Positions 1 through 10,056 are shown, counted from the first letter of the stretch. The stretch: DNA of 64,000 bases from Thermoplasmata archaeon (GCA_021792255.1 JAJYUZ010000002.1:159444-223443); one strand, 5' to 3'. Translations and numbers: made by a program. Notes: generated by a model from the sequence alone, not told the origin.

Positions 1-2
1 CA

Positions 3-122
3 TTTGTGGACACTCTTAGAGACAAACAGGTACCTCAGGATCTTGCACGACATCTCGGAGTGAAAGCTCTTACGACTTCAGAATTCGCGAATAGCATCGT
101 ACAGCATATGGCCGCAAAGTGA
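3..122 (+). CDS. 3' end of a protein-coding gene truncated by the window edge (…FVDTLRDKQVPQDLARHLGVKALTTSEFANSIVQHMAAK*)
   Basis: Open frame from the window start to TGA at 120-122; no recognised family. Confidence 0.5.
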   Translation, partial: FVDTLRDKQVPQDLARHLGVKALTTSEFANSIVQHMAAK

Positions 123-183
123 GTATTATGGCAAGAAGCTACAATTAACTATTTATATACACTATATATAAACTTCGAAAAAT

Positions 184-741
184 ATGGCTGAAGAAGAAAA
201 CATAGCGATTGAGAATATTGTTGCTTCGACATCACTCGCAGATAAGCTCGATTTAAGCAAAATAGCACTTGCTCTGGAAGGTTCAGAATACGAGCCTGAA
301 CAATTTCCCGGTTTAATTTATAGACTTGCCGAACCAAAAACGGCTGTTTTGATTTTCAGGTCAGGAAAGGTAAACTGTACTGGGGCTAAGACCATAGACT
401 CAGTCAACAAGACCATAAGTACAATAGTAGACAAACTCAAGAAAACTGGAATAGCGGTAAACAGCAACCCCGATATAGTAGTGCAGAACATAGTGGCAGT
501 ATACGATCTTAACATGCAGCTCAATCTTACCAACATTGCTATGTCCCTTGGATTAGAAAACGTGGAATACGAACCAGAGCAATTTCCAGGTCTGGTTTAT
601 AGGATAGAAGAACCAAAGGTAGTTCTCTTGTTGTTCGGTTCCGGGAAAGTTGTTTGCACGGGTGCTAAGGAAAAAGGAGAAATCTCACAGGCAGTCAAGA
701 TTCTCAAGAAGGACTTAGAGAAGATTACAGCCGTTAAATGA
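184..741 (+). CDS. tbp: TATA-box-binding protein
   Basis: Two direct repeats with YEPEQFPGLIYR / SGKVNCTGAK signatures; TATA-like sequence upstream. Confidence 0.97.
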   Translation: MAEEENIAIENIVASTSLADKLDLSKIALALEGSEYEPEQFPGLIYRLAEPKTAVLIFRSGKVNCTGAKTIDSVNKTISTIVDKLKKTGIAVNSNPDIVVQNIVAVYDLNMQLNLTNIAMSLGLENVEYEPEQFPGLVYRIEEPKVVLLLFGSGKVVCTGAKEKGEISQAVKILKKDLEKITAVK

Positions 742-986
742 CCGTAAGGGAAAAAACGGGAAGAAAGAGATACGTTCATTTCACTAATCCGCCACCGGAG
801 AAGTTGCGAAGAATAGTGCAACTTTTAGAGGATTCTAGGGTCGTCAACTATTACGGGGTTACGGCGCTAAGGATAAGGCACGCACAATTAACGCGACTTA
901 AAGAAGTGGCGGTAGAACTCGGAATGAACATTGACATGATTTCTGGAACTTTGAAGGCGCTGAAAAGAAAAGTATCAGAGATCTAG
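738..986 (+). CDS. Compact Pop5/Rnp2-like RNase P protein component (putative)
   Basis: ATGA overlap with tbp; N-terminal RKRYVHF and C-terminal MISGTLKALKRK resemble archaeal Pop5 (KRYIAF … GVSGTIKRLKRKF). Confidence 0.55.
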   Translation: MTVREKTGRKRYVHFTNPPPEKLRRIVQLLEDSRVVNYYGVTALRIRHAQLTRLKEVAVELGMNIDMISGTLKALKRKVSEI

Positions 987-2243
987 TGAAAGTACCTCTT
1001 CCACATCCATACCTGTCTCATCTTGAATCATCTTTCTCAGTTCTTCATCCCTCTGAAGAAGATAGTAAAGATAGGGCAAAGAATCCCTGTTGAGGAATGA
1101 CGATGACTTGTGGATATATCTTCCCATCATCATTGAAAATTCTTTCCTAATCCCCCTGTACTTCTTCAGGGAACCCATGTTCTTGATCAACGAAGGAAAA
1201 GAGAACTTCTCGAATCTTTCGCTCCTCAGTTGCAGTATCGAAACATAGGACATGAAGTCGTTTGCATAGGACCATAGGGAATAATTCATCCTCTTGCCGA
1301 CCCTTCCCAGGAAAAGGTCAGCTCTCCAAATATTTCTGAGAGCAAGAACGTAATCATCCACCCTCGAGTGTAATGGATACACATTCTCGAGCAGGTACAG
1401 AATGAAATCATTGGGATCCATGCCAATATTCATGATTTCTGATCTGATTTCCCGTACTCCTCGGTCATGACCGTGTAGTATGTCGTTTATGACAGTATAT
1501 GCGCTAAGGGTAAGGTCCCTCCCTCCGGTTCCGCTGACTTCTCCAATTCCCTGAAGGTCATTGACCGCAGCCCTCATGTCTCCATTGGCGTTCTCCGCTA
1601 TCTCGCTCAGTCTATCGGGAGGAGCATAAATGCTCTCATTCTGGAGTATCTCTTTTAGAACGCTAAGTATTTGGGATTTCATATATCTCCTAAACTCGAT
1701 CGATTCGCATTTATCCACTATAGACTTTCCGGTACTAGTAGAACGGAGCGCGTAGAAATCATTTGCAATCAAAATGACTGGATTCAAGGTTTTTTCCAGA
1801 AGGTTGGAGATTGCCCCTTTTCCTCCAGAATCAGATCCCTCTACATTCTTTTCATACAGGGAATCGACCTCATCCATAACAATTAATTTCTTTCTATTTT
1901 TTTCGTTGGATATCGAAGAGTAAAAGGAACCTTTGATCGCATTCTGTTCGATGGCATCTCTCGATCTAATGTCTGATGCGTTGAACTCTACATACTCCCA
2001 GTCCATCTCTTTTGCTAGAGCAAGGGCCGAAGAAGTCTTCCCGGTCCCAGGAGCTCCATAAATAATTAGTCCCTTTTTTGAAGGCGTCCCACTTTCCCAT
2101 TTCTTAGCCCAAGAAATCATTGTCTCAACTGCTTTCTCTCTCCTCAGTTGACTAAGCAGCGCAGGCCTGTATTTCTCAGCCCATGGGATTTCCACAGTCA
2201 TAGATTGTTCTGTGGTTAAAACCTTTGTCTCCGGCCTAGACAA
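975..2243 (-). CDS. rfcL: Replication factor C large subunit
   Basis: PWAEKYRP, GAPGTGKTSSALALA Walker A, VMDEVDSL Walker B. Confidence 0.95.
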   Translation of the reverse strand: MSRPETKVLTTEQSMTVEIPWAEKYRPALLSQLRREKAVETMISWAKKWESGTPSKKGLIIYGAPGTGKTSSALALAKEMDWEYVEFNASDIRSRDAIEQNAIKGSFYSSISNEKNRKKLIVMDEVDSLYEKNVEGSDSGGKGAISNLLEKTLNPVILIANDFYALRSTSTGKSIVDKCESIEFRRYMKSQILSVLKEILQNESIYAPPDRLSEIAENANGDMRAAVNDLQGIGEVSGTGGRDLTLSAYTVINDILHGHDRGVREIRSEIMNIGMDPNDFILYLLENVYPLHSRVDDYVLALRNIWRADLFLGRVGKRMNYSLWSYANDFMSYVSILQLRSERFEKFSFPSLIKNMGSLKKYRGIRKEFSMMMGRYIHKSSSFLNRDSLPYLYYLLQRDEELRKMIQDETGMDVEEVLSLDL

Positions 2244-2275
2244 AGATTAAATTAATCCTTTGTGGTTGTGGTCTC

Positions 2276-3307
2276 ATGAAGATAAATATTAATGGCAAGA
2301 TCAGCAACGTTAAGGCCGTATGGTACGAAGAACCAGTTATAAAGATGATAGATCAAAAGATCTTGCCTGAGACATTCAAGATTGTCGATATAAATGACAC
2401 GAAGGAGCTTTTTGACGCCATCAGGAATATGACAGTTCGAGGAGCACCCTCGATAGGAGCTGCAGCTGCTTTCGGGGTTGCGCAGGCAGCTGCTCTTGGA
2501 GCTGACATAGAAGAGGCCGGCAAGTTCATAAAATCTGCTAGACCTACTGCAAACGATCTATTTTTTGCAGTGGACTTTGTGCTGCAACATAAGGGTGATG
2601 CAAAGAAGTACGCTGCAATGTACGTCGACTCAATCGTCGAAAGATCTCGTCTAATAGGCCTGAACGGAAATGAGCTTATTGGTAACAACAAGAAAATACT
2701 GACACACTGCAATGCAGGGGCTCTCGCTTCTGTCGATTATGGTACGGCCCTATCTCCCATTAGGATGGCCAAGGAGAGTGGTAAGAAGCCCTTCGTGTGG
2801 GTAGATGAAACTAGGCCTAGGTTGCAGGGAGCAAGATTGACTGCCTGGGAGCTTGTCCAAGAGGGAATAGAACACAAAGTCATAGCCGATAATGCGGCTG
2901 GTTTTCTGATGGAAAGACAGCAAGTGGATCTCGCGATTGTTGGAGCAGATAGAATCACCAAGAATGGAGACTTTGCTAATAAGATAGGGACTTACGAAAA
3001 AGCCGTCCTTGCAAAAGAAAATGCAGTTAATTTTTATGTAGCCGCACCCCTAAGTACCTTCGATTTCACCATTGAAAATGGTCGCGGAATCCCAATAGAG
3101 ATCAGATCAGAAGAAGAGGTCAAGGAAGTAAAGGGAGTGGCCATTTCTCCTAAGGAATCTATGGCTTACAATCCTGCATTCGACGTGACCCCAAACAGAT
3201 TTGTGACGGGATATATCACCGAGTATGGTGTCTTCAAGAGTTCAGAACTTCACACACTCAAGGACAAGGGAAAAGAATCAATTATAGAACAGATTGAGGA
3301 CATGTAA
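2276..3307 (+). CDS. mtnA: S-methyl-5-thioribose-1-phosphate isomerase / ribose-1,5-bisphosphate isomerase family (eIF2B-like)
   Basis: MTVRGAPSIGAAAAFG, THCNAGALA, VDETRPRLQGARLTAWEL, GADRITKNGDFANKIGTY. Confidence 0.92.
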   Translation: MKININGKISNVKAVWYEEPVIKMIDQKILPETFKIVDINDTKELFDAIRNMTVRGAPSIGAAAAFGVAQAAALGADIEEAGKFIKSARPTANDLFFAVDFVLQHKGDAKKYAAMYVDSIVERSRLIGLNGNELIGNNKKILTHCNAGALASVDYGTALSPIRMAKESGKKPFVWVDETRPRLQGARLTAWELVQEGIEHKVIADNAAGFLMERQQVDLAIVGADRITKNGDFANKIGTYEKAVLAKENAVNFYVAAPLSTFDFTIENGRGIPIEIRSEEEVKEVKGVAISPKESMAYNPAFDVTPNRFVTGYITEYGVFKSSELHTLKDKGKESIIEQIEDM

Positions 3308-3347
3308 GACGAAATACTTTTAATGGGGTAATAATCATTGATATATA

Positions 3348-5300
3348 GTGACGAAACCAAATATCCTCTGGGAATCTAAAGAATTTTGTGAAAAGTCGAA
3401 CATAACAAAGTACAAAGATTGGATCACTACCGAGTACGGAAAGAAATTCAGTAATTATGAGGAACTGAGAAAATGGTCAGTTCAGGACGTCTCGGCTTTC
3501 TGGGAATCGATACTTAGATATTTTGGGATCAAGACAGAAGGAGAGTACTCGAGAGCACTCAACTCTGAAAAGATGCCGGACAACATTTGGTTTCAGGGGC
3601 TCAAGCTGAATTATGCCGAGAATAACCTGTCCCTGGGAAAGCAAGAAGAGCTCGTTCTGTTTTTCAACGAATCAGGGGAAAAGAAAAGTGTGTCTAAAAA
3701 GGAATTCCTTGAGAGAGCAGGTGCGGTTCAGAAATTCTTGTCAGATACTGGAGTGAAAGAAGGGGACAGAGTCGCGTCATTTCTTCCAAACGTTCCCGAA
3801 GCAATGGAGGCTCTCTATGCTACAGCAGCCATTGGTGCAGTCTGGTCGAGTTCATCTCCCGATTTTGGGTCGGAGGCTATTCTGGAAAGGTTTAGACAAA
3901 TATCTCCAAAAGTGCTGTTTGCAACGGACAGCTACACTTACAACGGAAAGCGATATGATAAGAACGAAGTGATCAAAAAGGTAATGGACAAAATTCCAAG
4001 TATCAAGAAAGTTGTGGTGCTCGGAGACGGAAGCTCAAAAGCTGGTGCCAAATCAATCTCAATGAATTCTATAGTCACGGAAAAGAGAAATCTTTCTTTC
4101 AATAGGGTACCGTTTAATCATCCACTCTGGATACTGTATTCTTCTGGAACCACCGGTCCTCCCAAGGCGATAGTTCACAGTCAGGGCGGGATACTCCTGG
4201 AACACCTGAAGTTGCTTGGTCTGCACTACAACTTGAACAAAGGAGACAAGTTCTTTTGGTACACGACAACCGGATGGATGATGTGGAACGTTCTGGTGAG
4301 CTCAATATCGACGGGAGCCACCGCTGTTCTTTACGACGGGAGTTCAACGTTCCCAAGCGATTATAGTCTGTGGGACATTGCTCAAGAAAACAATATTTCC
4401 TTTTTTGGGACGAGCGCGGCTTATCTTTCTCATTTAATGAAAGAGAAGATAAGATTGGTCGACAAATATCCGCTTAAGAATCTCTTTGCCATTGGATCAA
4501 CGGGTTCGCCACTTTCAGACGAAGCGTTCAGATACGTTTATAACAGCCTGAAGAGAGACGTTTGGTTAGCCTCCATAAGTGGTGGGACGGATCTGTGTAC
4601 TGCGTTCCTCGGTGGTTGCGCCTGTCTTCCTGTCACTGAAGGAGAACTGCAGTGCATAGACCTTGGAGCCGACATTCAATCGTTCGATGATGACGGAAGA
4701 CCAGTGATCGATCAGGTAGGCGAACTCGTAATAAGGAAACCAATGCCCTCAATGCCGATATACCTGTACAATGATAATGGGGAGAAACTAATAGAGACAT
4801 ATTTTTCACGGTATCCAGGAATTTGGAGGCACGGGGACTGGCTCACCTTGACTTCGAGAGGGTCTGCCGTCATTCAGGGCCGCTCAGACTCGACGCTCAA
4901 GAGGAGAGGAATAAGAATCGGAACGGCAGAAATATACGGAGTTCTGGATGGTATTGACGAGGTAAGAGACAGCATAATCGTTGGCCTCGAGCTAGAAGGA
5001 AGCGAGTACTACATGCCCCTTTTTGTGGTGACCGATGAGGCAGAAGACTTTGACAGGGTAAAGAAGAAGATTGTAGAGGAAATAAAAAGTAAGTTATCGC
5101 CCCGTCACATACCAGATGACATCATAAGAGTGACTCAAGTGCCTCGAACAATAAACGGTAAAAAGATGGAGGTCCCGTTGAAAAAACTGCTACTGGGCCT
5201 CCAAAATGAGAAGACCATAAACATCGACTCAATGGCGAATCCCGGATCACTTGAGGAATTTCAAGAAATCGCGAAGAATATCAAAAGGAAAGTGAAGTGA
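3348..5300 (+). CDS. Acetoacetyl-CoA synthetase-like acyl-CoA ligase
   Basis: ANL superfamily motifs YSSGTTGPPKAIVHSQGG, TGWMMWN, RSDSTLKRRGIRIGTAEIY; GTG start. Confidence 0.9.
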   Translation: MTKPNILWESKEFCEKSNITKYKDWITTEYGKKFSNYEELRKWSVQDVSAFWESILRYFGIKTEGEYSRALNSEKMPDNIWFQGLKLNYAENNLSLGKQEELVLFFNESGEKKSVSKKEFLERAGAVQKFLSDTGVKEGDRVASFLPNVPEAMEALYATAAIGAVWSSSSPDFGSEAILERFRQISPKVLFATDSYTYNGKRYDKNEVIKKVMDKIPSIKKVVVLGDGSSKAGAKSISMNSIVTEKRNLSFNRVPFNHPLWILYSSGTTGPPKAIVHSQGGILLEHLKLLGLHYNLNKGDKFFWYTTTGWMMWNVLVSSISTGATAVLYDGSSTFPSDYSLWDIAQENNISFFGTSAAYLSHLMKEKIRLVDKYPLKNLFAIGSTGSPLSDEAFRYVYNSLKRDVWLASISGGTDLCTAFLGGCACLPVTEGELQCIDLGADIQSFDDDGRPVIDQVGELVIRKPMPSMPIYLYNDNGEKLIETYFSRYPGIWRHGDWLTLTSRGSAVIQGRSDSTLKRRGIRIGTAEIYGVLDGIDEVRDSIIVGLELEGSEYYMPLFVVTDEAEDFDRVKKKIVEEIKSKLSPRHIPDDIIRVTQVPRTINGKKMEVPLKKLLLGLQNEKTINIDSMANPGSLEEFQEIAKNIKRKVK

Positions 5301-5348
5301 GAATTCCACCAGAGTTTATGTCATCTATTCGGGGAGAAGATGGAGGTT

Positions 5349-6497
5349 TCAGGAGTGTATCTTTTCCCACATGTGTTTTGCGAGTTTTCCATCGTAAAGG
5401 AATTTTGAGAACTCGTCTTTGCTTTTTTCCCTTCTCTCTCTGTGTTCCTCGAGCAGTTTATTGACCTTTCTGGCGAGAGTGGCTTTGACCTCCCCCGTCA
5501 ACATATTCCCCTTGGAGTAATCTCTCGTTATTCTCTCCATCTCGTCATCATTGTCCTCAAAGATGTAGTACAACCACTGGTACGGGACATCCACCTTCAG
5601 GTCTGCTCCAAGCTTCCTCTGTAATTCAGTCGTAGCCTGCCCTCCAGAGAAGGCGTATTTCATTATTTTCTTCTCGACCGTTTTCGGAGGATCGGAAAGA
5701 TAAACTGCAGATTCTGGTATGGACGAACTCATCTTTCCATCCGAACTGGCAAGAGGTGGGAGAAATTTGCTGTGTATCTCCGCGGCCTTTCGATATCCTA
5801 GTGACTCCGCAAGATCTCTCTGAAGTCTCCAGTATGGATCCTGGTCTATTGCCGCAGGAATCAAGCAGCGCTTATTCTCAAACATCGTAGGAACGATTTG
5901 GATTGCCGGGTAAAAGAGTATTCCAATGTTCGACGATACATCAAGTCCGAAAGTGGATTTCACCTGTGAAAAGTTGAGTTTCTTTGCAATCGCAGTGACT
6001 AGGGGATACATGTTCCTGATGTACTCTGTGTCCTTGAAAATAAATGTCTTATCGGGGTTGAATCCCACTGCGATGATATCGAGTATGTTTTGGTATGCCC
6101 ATTCCGATGTTTGTTTGAGAGTATAATCCTGATTTCTCATGAACTTCTCATCGTCTGTGATTTCAATATAGACGTTGACGTTGAAGATATCCTGCAACCA
6201 CTTTGTGAAAAGAAACGGGACGAGGTGTCCGATATGCATCCCCATCGATGGAGCCCTACCCGTGTACAAGAAGAATCCTTTTCCTTCCCTGTAATCCTTG
6301 AGAATCAGGTCGAGATCTCTGTGAGAGAAGAAGATATTTCTCCTGAGCATAACGTGCATCTTCTGACGTGAAATATCAGAAATTTCCTCCAAGATTTCTC
6401 TAGATATCTTCTGGGTGCCGAACTGCTGCATGAGTTTCTCGTAGTCAACTTTTCCAGAAACCTCCCAGGGTGTGACCTTAAATTCGTCTTCTTGCAC
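5349..6497 (-). CDS. trpS: Tryptophan--tRNA ligase
   Basis: Class I aaRS TrpRS architecture: GRAPSMGMHIGHLVP and KMSSS. Confidence 0.93.
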   Translation of the reverse strand: MQEDEFKVTPWEVSGKVDYEKLMQQFGTQKISREILEEISDISRQKMHVMLRRNIFFSHRDLDLILKDYREGKGFFLYTGRAPSMGMHIGHLVPFLFTKWLQDIFNVNVYIEITDDEKFMRNQDYTLKQTSEWAYQNILDIIAVGFNPDKTFIFKDTEYIRNMYPLVTAIAKKLNFSQVKSTFGLDVSSNIGILFYPAIQIVPTMFENKRCLIPAAIDQDPYWRLQRDLAESLGYRKAAEIHSKFLPPLASSDGKMSSSIPESAVYLSDPPKTVEKKIMKYAFSGGQATTELQRKLGADLKVDVPYQWLYYIFEDNDDEMERITRDYSKGNMLTGEVKATLARKVNKLLEEHRERREKSKDEFSKFLYDGKLAKHMWEKIHS

Positions 6498-6610
6498 ACC
6501 GAGTAATGCACATACCTAATAAAATCATTATTGACCTATTTCCGAAATCAAGTGCCCATGTCTCGACTTAATTCCAGAAAATACTTCTACGGAAATGTCC
6601 ATGCATAGTT

Positions 6611-7075
6611 ATGATATTTGCCGTTAAAATAAGGGGAATAGAACAAGGGCAAGAGATACCGGTCGAATTCACGTGTGACGGGAAGAATGGCTCTCCCGAG
6701 ATCCTCTTAGAGGGGATTCCATCGGGAACCAAATCGCTCGCTCTAATTGTCGAAGATCCGGACGCCCCGGTAGGTCTGTTCGTTCATTGGGTAATCTACG
6801 GCATAAACCCTGAAGTGTCAAAAATAGAAGGGAATATTGAAAAGTCCTCTCGGACTAGAGAAGGATTCCTTCAAGGCAAGAACGATTTCGGTAAGATCGG
6901 GTACGATGGGCCATGTCCTCCTAGGGGGCACGGGTTTCACAGATATTACTTTAAGGTTTACGCTTTAAATTCCTCACCTGTCATATATGAACTGCCTGAC
7001 CGAAAGAAACTTTTGGGAGCAATGGCTGGAAAAATATTAGGACAGGCAGAATCCATGGGTAGGTATAAACGGTAG
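6611..7075 (+). CDS. PEBP / YbhB-YbcL family protein
   Basis: LIVEDPDAPVGLFVHWVIYGI, GYDGPCPPRGHGFHRYYFKVYAL. Confidence 0.93.
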   Translation: MIFAVKIRGIEQGQEIPVEFTCDGKNGSPEILLEGIPSGTKSLALIVEDPDAPVGLFVHWVIYGINPEVSKIEGNIEKSSRTREGFLQGKNDFGKIGYDGPCPPRGHGFHRYYFKVYALNSSPVIYELPDRKKLLGAMAGKILGQAESMGRYKR

Positions 7076-7076
7076 C

Positions 7077-8015
7077 TCAACCCAGATATCCCACGAAGTG
7101 GTGAGCAATCATGCCGATTACGAATGTCGCAAGGAAACCTAGTGTGACCAACCCGAGTGATCTCAAAAGATCCCGGCTAAGCTTTCCGCTCGACTGAATT
7201 GATATCACAGAAGTCACGATTCCATCTACGATCATAACAAGCACAAACGCGGTGATGAGGGCAGGGTATCTCTGGAGAAACAGGAATGGGAAGATTGGCA
7301 CTATGGCACCAATGAAATAGTACAGGGCAGTGTTTGCTGCTGCTTTTCTTGCCGTATATCCGTGGGATGCATCAATCTGCGCCTTCGCGTGTTCTGATAG
7401 ATAAGCACCTATAGTCATTGAAACTAGACCGGATGCTCCGAATACAACTCCTCCCACTGCAACGTAGATGTTGTTAATGAAAACCCCGCTAAGTCCGGCA
7501 ACACTGGCTAAAACCTCTATCAGTCCATCAGACAAACCGTAGATAGCATCTCTTACGGTCTCTGCATTCCCTTTCAGGTCTGCTATCATTTTTATGAAGA
7601 CAGCTTCGTGTTCTCTCTCATCCTTCAGAATCTTGGCAAGTTGATCTTTTTCCCACTGTTCCTTCGATTCCCTCTCAATATATTCTGAGTACTCTCTGAT
7701 TGCATCTACTTCTCCTCCCTCAAGGTAGCGAACCAGAAACGAAATGCCAAATATTCTCTGAAGAAAGCCCAGATAGGAGAAATATCCAGGTCTCCTTTTC
7801 TTGAAGCGTGGAGGGGTTCTTCCCTTTCTCTTGATTATCTCTGCCCAGAAATTGGCGTGAGCCGACTCAATCGATGATAGGTCCATAAGTTTCTTTGCAA
7901 TATTCTCATCTCTTTCGCTTCTCCTTAATGACGATGACATCCTTTTGGAGATTTTTTCGTAGAGATCAGCATCATTCAATTCATTCTGATAAAAAGTTTC
8001 AGGGCTATTTACCAC
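7077..8015 (-). CDS. N-terminal ferritin-like (rubrerythrin-like) domain fused to VIT1/CCC1-type membrane transporter
   Basis: E/H-rich helical N-terminus (DEREHEAVF) followed by DAIYGLSDGLIEVLASVAGLSG and GASGLVSMTIGAYLSEHAKAQ. Confidence 0.88.
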   Translation of the reverse strand: MVNSPETFYQNELNDADLYEKISKRMSSSLRRSERDENIAKKLMDLSSIESAHANFWAEIIKRKGRTPPRFKKRRPGYFSYLGFLQRIFGISFLVRYLEGGEVDAIREYSEYIERESKEQWEKDQLAKILKDEREHEAVFIKMIADLKGNAETVRDAIYGLSDGLIEVLASVAGLSGVFINNIYVAVGGVVFGASGLVSMTIGAYLSEHAKAQIDASHGYTARKAAANTALYYFIGAIVPIFPFLFLQRYPALITAFVLVMIVDGIVTSVISIQSSGKLSRDLLRSLGLVTLGFLATFVIGMIAHHFVGYLG

Positions 8016-8118
8016 TCAAATGCATCTTAAAATGATTATTAACTGTTTCTAGGCGGCGCTTCTAAAAGTACGCCCAGGAAAGAATAAATCTTTTTAATGC
8101 ATCAGGTGAGGTGGTAAA

Positions 8119-9438
8119 ATGACCCAGAACGTTTTAATCATGGGAGCAGCCGGTCGTGATTTCCACAATTTCAACACGTATTTTAGAAACAAAGCAGAAT
8201 ACAACGTTGTAGGATTCACGGCAACTCAGATACCAAACATTGAGGGAAGGACCTATCCAAAGGAACTTGCCGGAAAGCTCTATCCCAAGGGAATACCCAT
8301 ATATCCGGAATCTGACCTAACGGAACTAATAAGAGATAAGAAAATCGATCTTGTGGTATTTTCATATTCTGATGTTCCTCACGAGTACGTGATGCACAAG
8401 GGATCGGAGGTTCTTGCAGCTGGTGCAAACTATCTTCTTCTAGGACCCAAGGATACTCAAATAAAGAGCAAGAAGCCTCTGATTTCAATCTGCGCCGTAA
8501 GGACCGGATCGGGCAAGTCTCAGACCACGAGGAGAGTTGAAGACATTCTGGTGGGAATGGGGAAAAAGGTAGTTGCTATCAGACATCCGATGCCGTATGG
8601 AAACCTTCTTGAACAAAAGGTCCAAAGGTTTGCAACGATGGAAGACTTGGTAAAACAGAAATGCACGATTGAAGAGAGGGAAGAGTACGAGCCACACATA
8701 AAAAGAAACGTGGTTATATACGCCGGCGTCGATTACGAAGCGATACTGAGACAGGCCGAGAAGGAGGGCGATATTGTTCTCTGGGACGGAGGAAACAACG
8801 ATTTCTCGTTCTACGAGAGCGATCTCGAGATAGTCGTGGCAGATCCTCATAGAGCCGGGCACGAAATTAAGTATCACCCGGGAGAAGTCAACCTACGTTC
8901 AGCAGATGTAATTGTGATCAACAAGGAAGAGACGGCAACTCTCGAGAACATAAACGCGGTGAGAGAGAACATAAGGAAGTTCAACCCTAAGGCTATAGTT
9001 GTCGATGGCGCATCACCCTTCTTCAGCGGAGATGCCGATAAAGTAAGCGGGAAGAGGGTACTGGCAATAGAGGACGGTCCGACCCTCACACACGGCGAAA
9101 TGAGCTATGGAGCCGCGGTCCTTTTCTCTATCAAGTATGGAGCTTCTGAGTTGGTCGATGCTAAAGAGTTTGCAAAAGGAACGATCAAAGGAGTGTATGA
9201 AAAATACAAGCAGGTCCATAATTATCTGCCAGCGATGGGATATTCTCCAAAACAAGTGAAGGATTTGGAAGCAACGATCAATTCAACTCCTGCAGACGTA
9301 GTGGTTTCTGGAACTCCCATTGACCTGACGAAAATCGTGAAAATCAATAAGCCTCTGATAAACGTCAAGTACGAACTTCAGGAAATTGGGAAACCTGACC
9401 TGACGGACATATTGGCGAAATTCGTCAAGACACACTAG
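8119..9438 (+). CDS. Cyclic 2,3-diphosphoglycerate synthetase-like GTPase family protein
   Basis: N-terminal Rossmann GAAGRDFHNFN, P-loop-like VRTGSGKSQTTR, NKEE motif. Confidence 0.8.
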   Translation: MTQNVLIMGAAGRDFHNFNTYFRNKAEYNVVGFTATQIPNIEGRTYPKELAGKLYPKGIPIYPESDLTELIRDKKIDLVVFSYSDVPHEYVMHKGSEVLAAGANYLLLGPKDTQIKSKKPLISICAVRTGSGKSQTTRRVEDILVGMGKKVVAIRHPMPYGNLLEQKVQRFATMEDLVKQKCTIEEREEYEPHIKRNVVIYAGVDYEAILRQAEKEGDIVLWDGGNNDFSFYESDLEIVVADPHRAGHEIKYHPGEVNLRSADVIVINKEETATLENINAVRENIRKFNPKAIVVDGASPFFSGDADKVSGKRVLAIEDGPTLTHGEMSYGAAVLFSIKYGASELVDAKEFAKGTIKGVYEKYKQVHNYLPAMGYSPKQVKDLEATINSTPADVVVSGTPIDLTKIVKINKPLINVKYELQEIGKPDLTDILAKFVKTH

Positions 9439-9676
9439 AGACGCTTGATTCTATTTTTTTTATTAATCCTTCTTTACTCCCTTCCCATTCGACTTCTATC
9501 TTTTTCACTATCTTCCGTGGTACTCTTGGATATCTAGCCTCATATACGGTGTAGTTTAGATTCATTGAGTTAATAATTTCGAACAATTTATGGGAGGGAA
9601 AATTCTTCTTGACTCTTCTTCCCATCTTTCTGGTTATAGAAGTGTCGAAATAAGTTTCCCAGAGTGTTCGCTTCAT
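9425..9676 (-). CDS. srp19: Signal recognition particle 19 kDa protein
   Basis: Small basic protein with YFDTSITRKMGRRVKK and YPRVPRKIVKKIEVEW pattern; adjacent to rps8e. Confidence 0.75.
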   Translation of the reverse strand: MKRTLWETYFDTSITRKMGRRVKKNFPSHKLFEIINSMNLNYTVYEARYPRVPRKIVKKIEVEWEGSKEGLIKKIESSVSSVS

Positions 9677-10056
9677 TTCTGGATTAGAACTGCGCTTATT
9701 CTTCCACTCTGGCCAGGTCTTGACGTCACTCTCGCATTACCAAGTTCCGTGACGACTATGGCTCCCCTTGTGATTATGTTTCTCTGAGCATAGTGCGGAT
9801 CTGCAATATTTTCCAGCACATTCAGAATCTTAACCTTCTTTGTGACCTTACTCTTTGGATTTGTCACGTCAACTTCATTCCCACTCAAAAGGACCGATTT
9901 ATTGTTTCCCCCCATACCCCAAACTTGCTTTCTCTTGACCTTTCCCAACACAGTTAGAGTAGGCTCGTTTCCGAGTTCGAATCTCTTTTTGTGCCTGTTC
10001 GATCTGAGTTTCCCACCACTTATCTTTCCCCTTGCCTTCCCGTGATATATGGCCAT
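9673..10056 (-). CDS. rps8e: 30S ribosomal protein S8e
   Basis: GKISGGKLRSNRHKKRFELG … NPHYAQRNIITRGAIV-like, SRPGQSGRISAVLI. Confidence 0.96.
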   Translation of the reverse strand: MAIYHGKARGKISGGKLRSNRHKKRFELGNEPTLTVLGKVKRKQVWGMGGNNKSVLLSGNEVDVTNPKSKVTKKVKILNVLENIADPHYAQRNIITRGAIVVTELGNARVTSRPGQSGRISAVLIQK

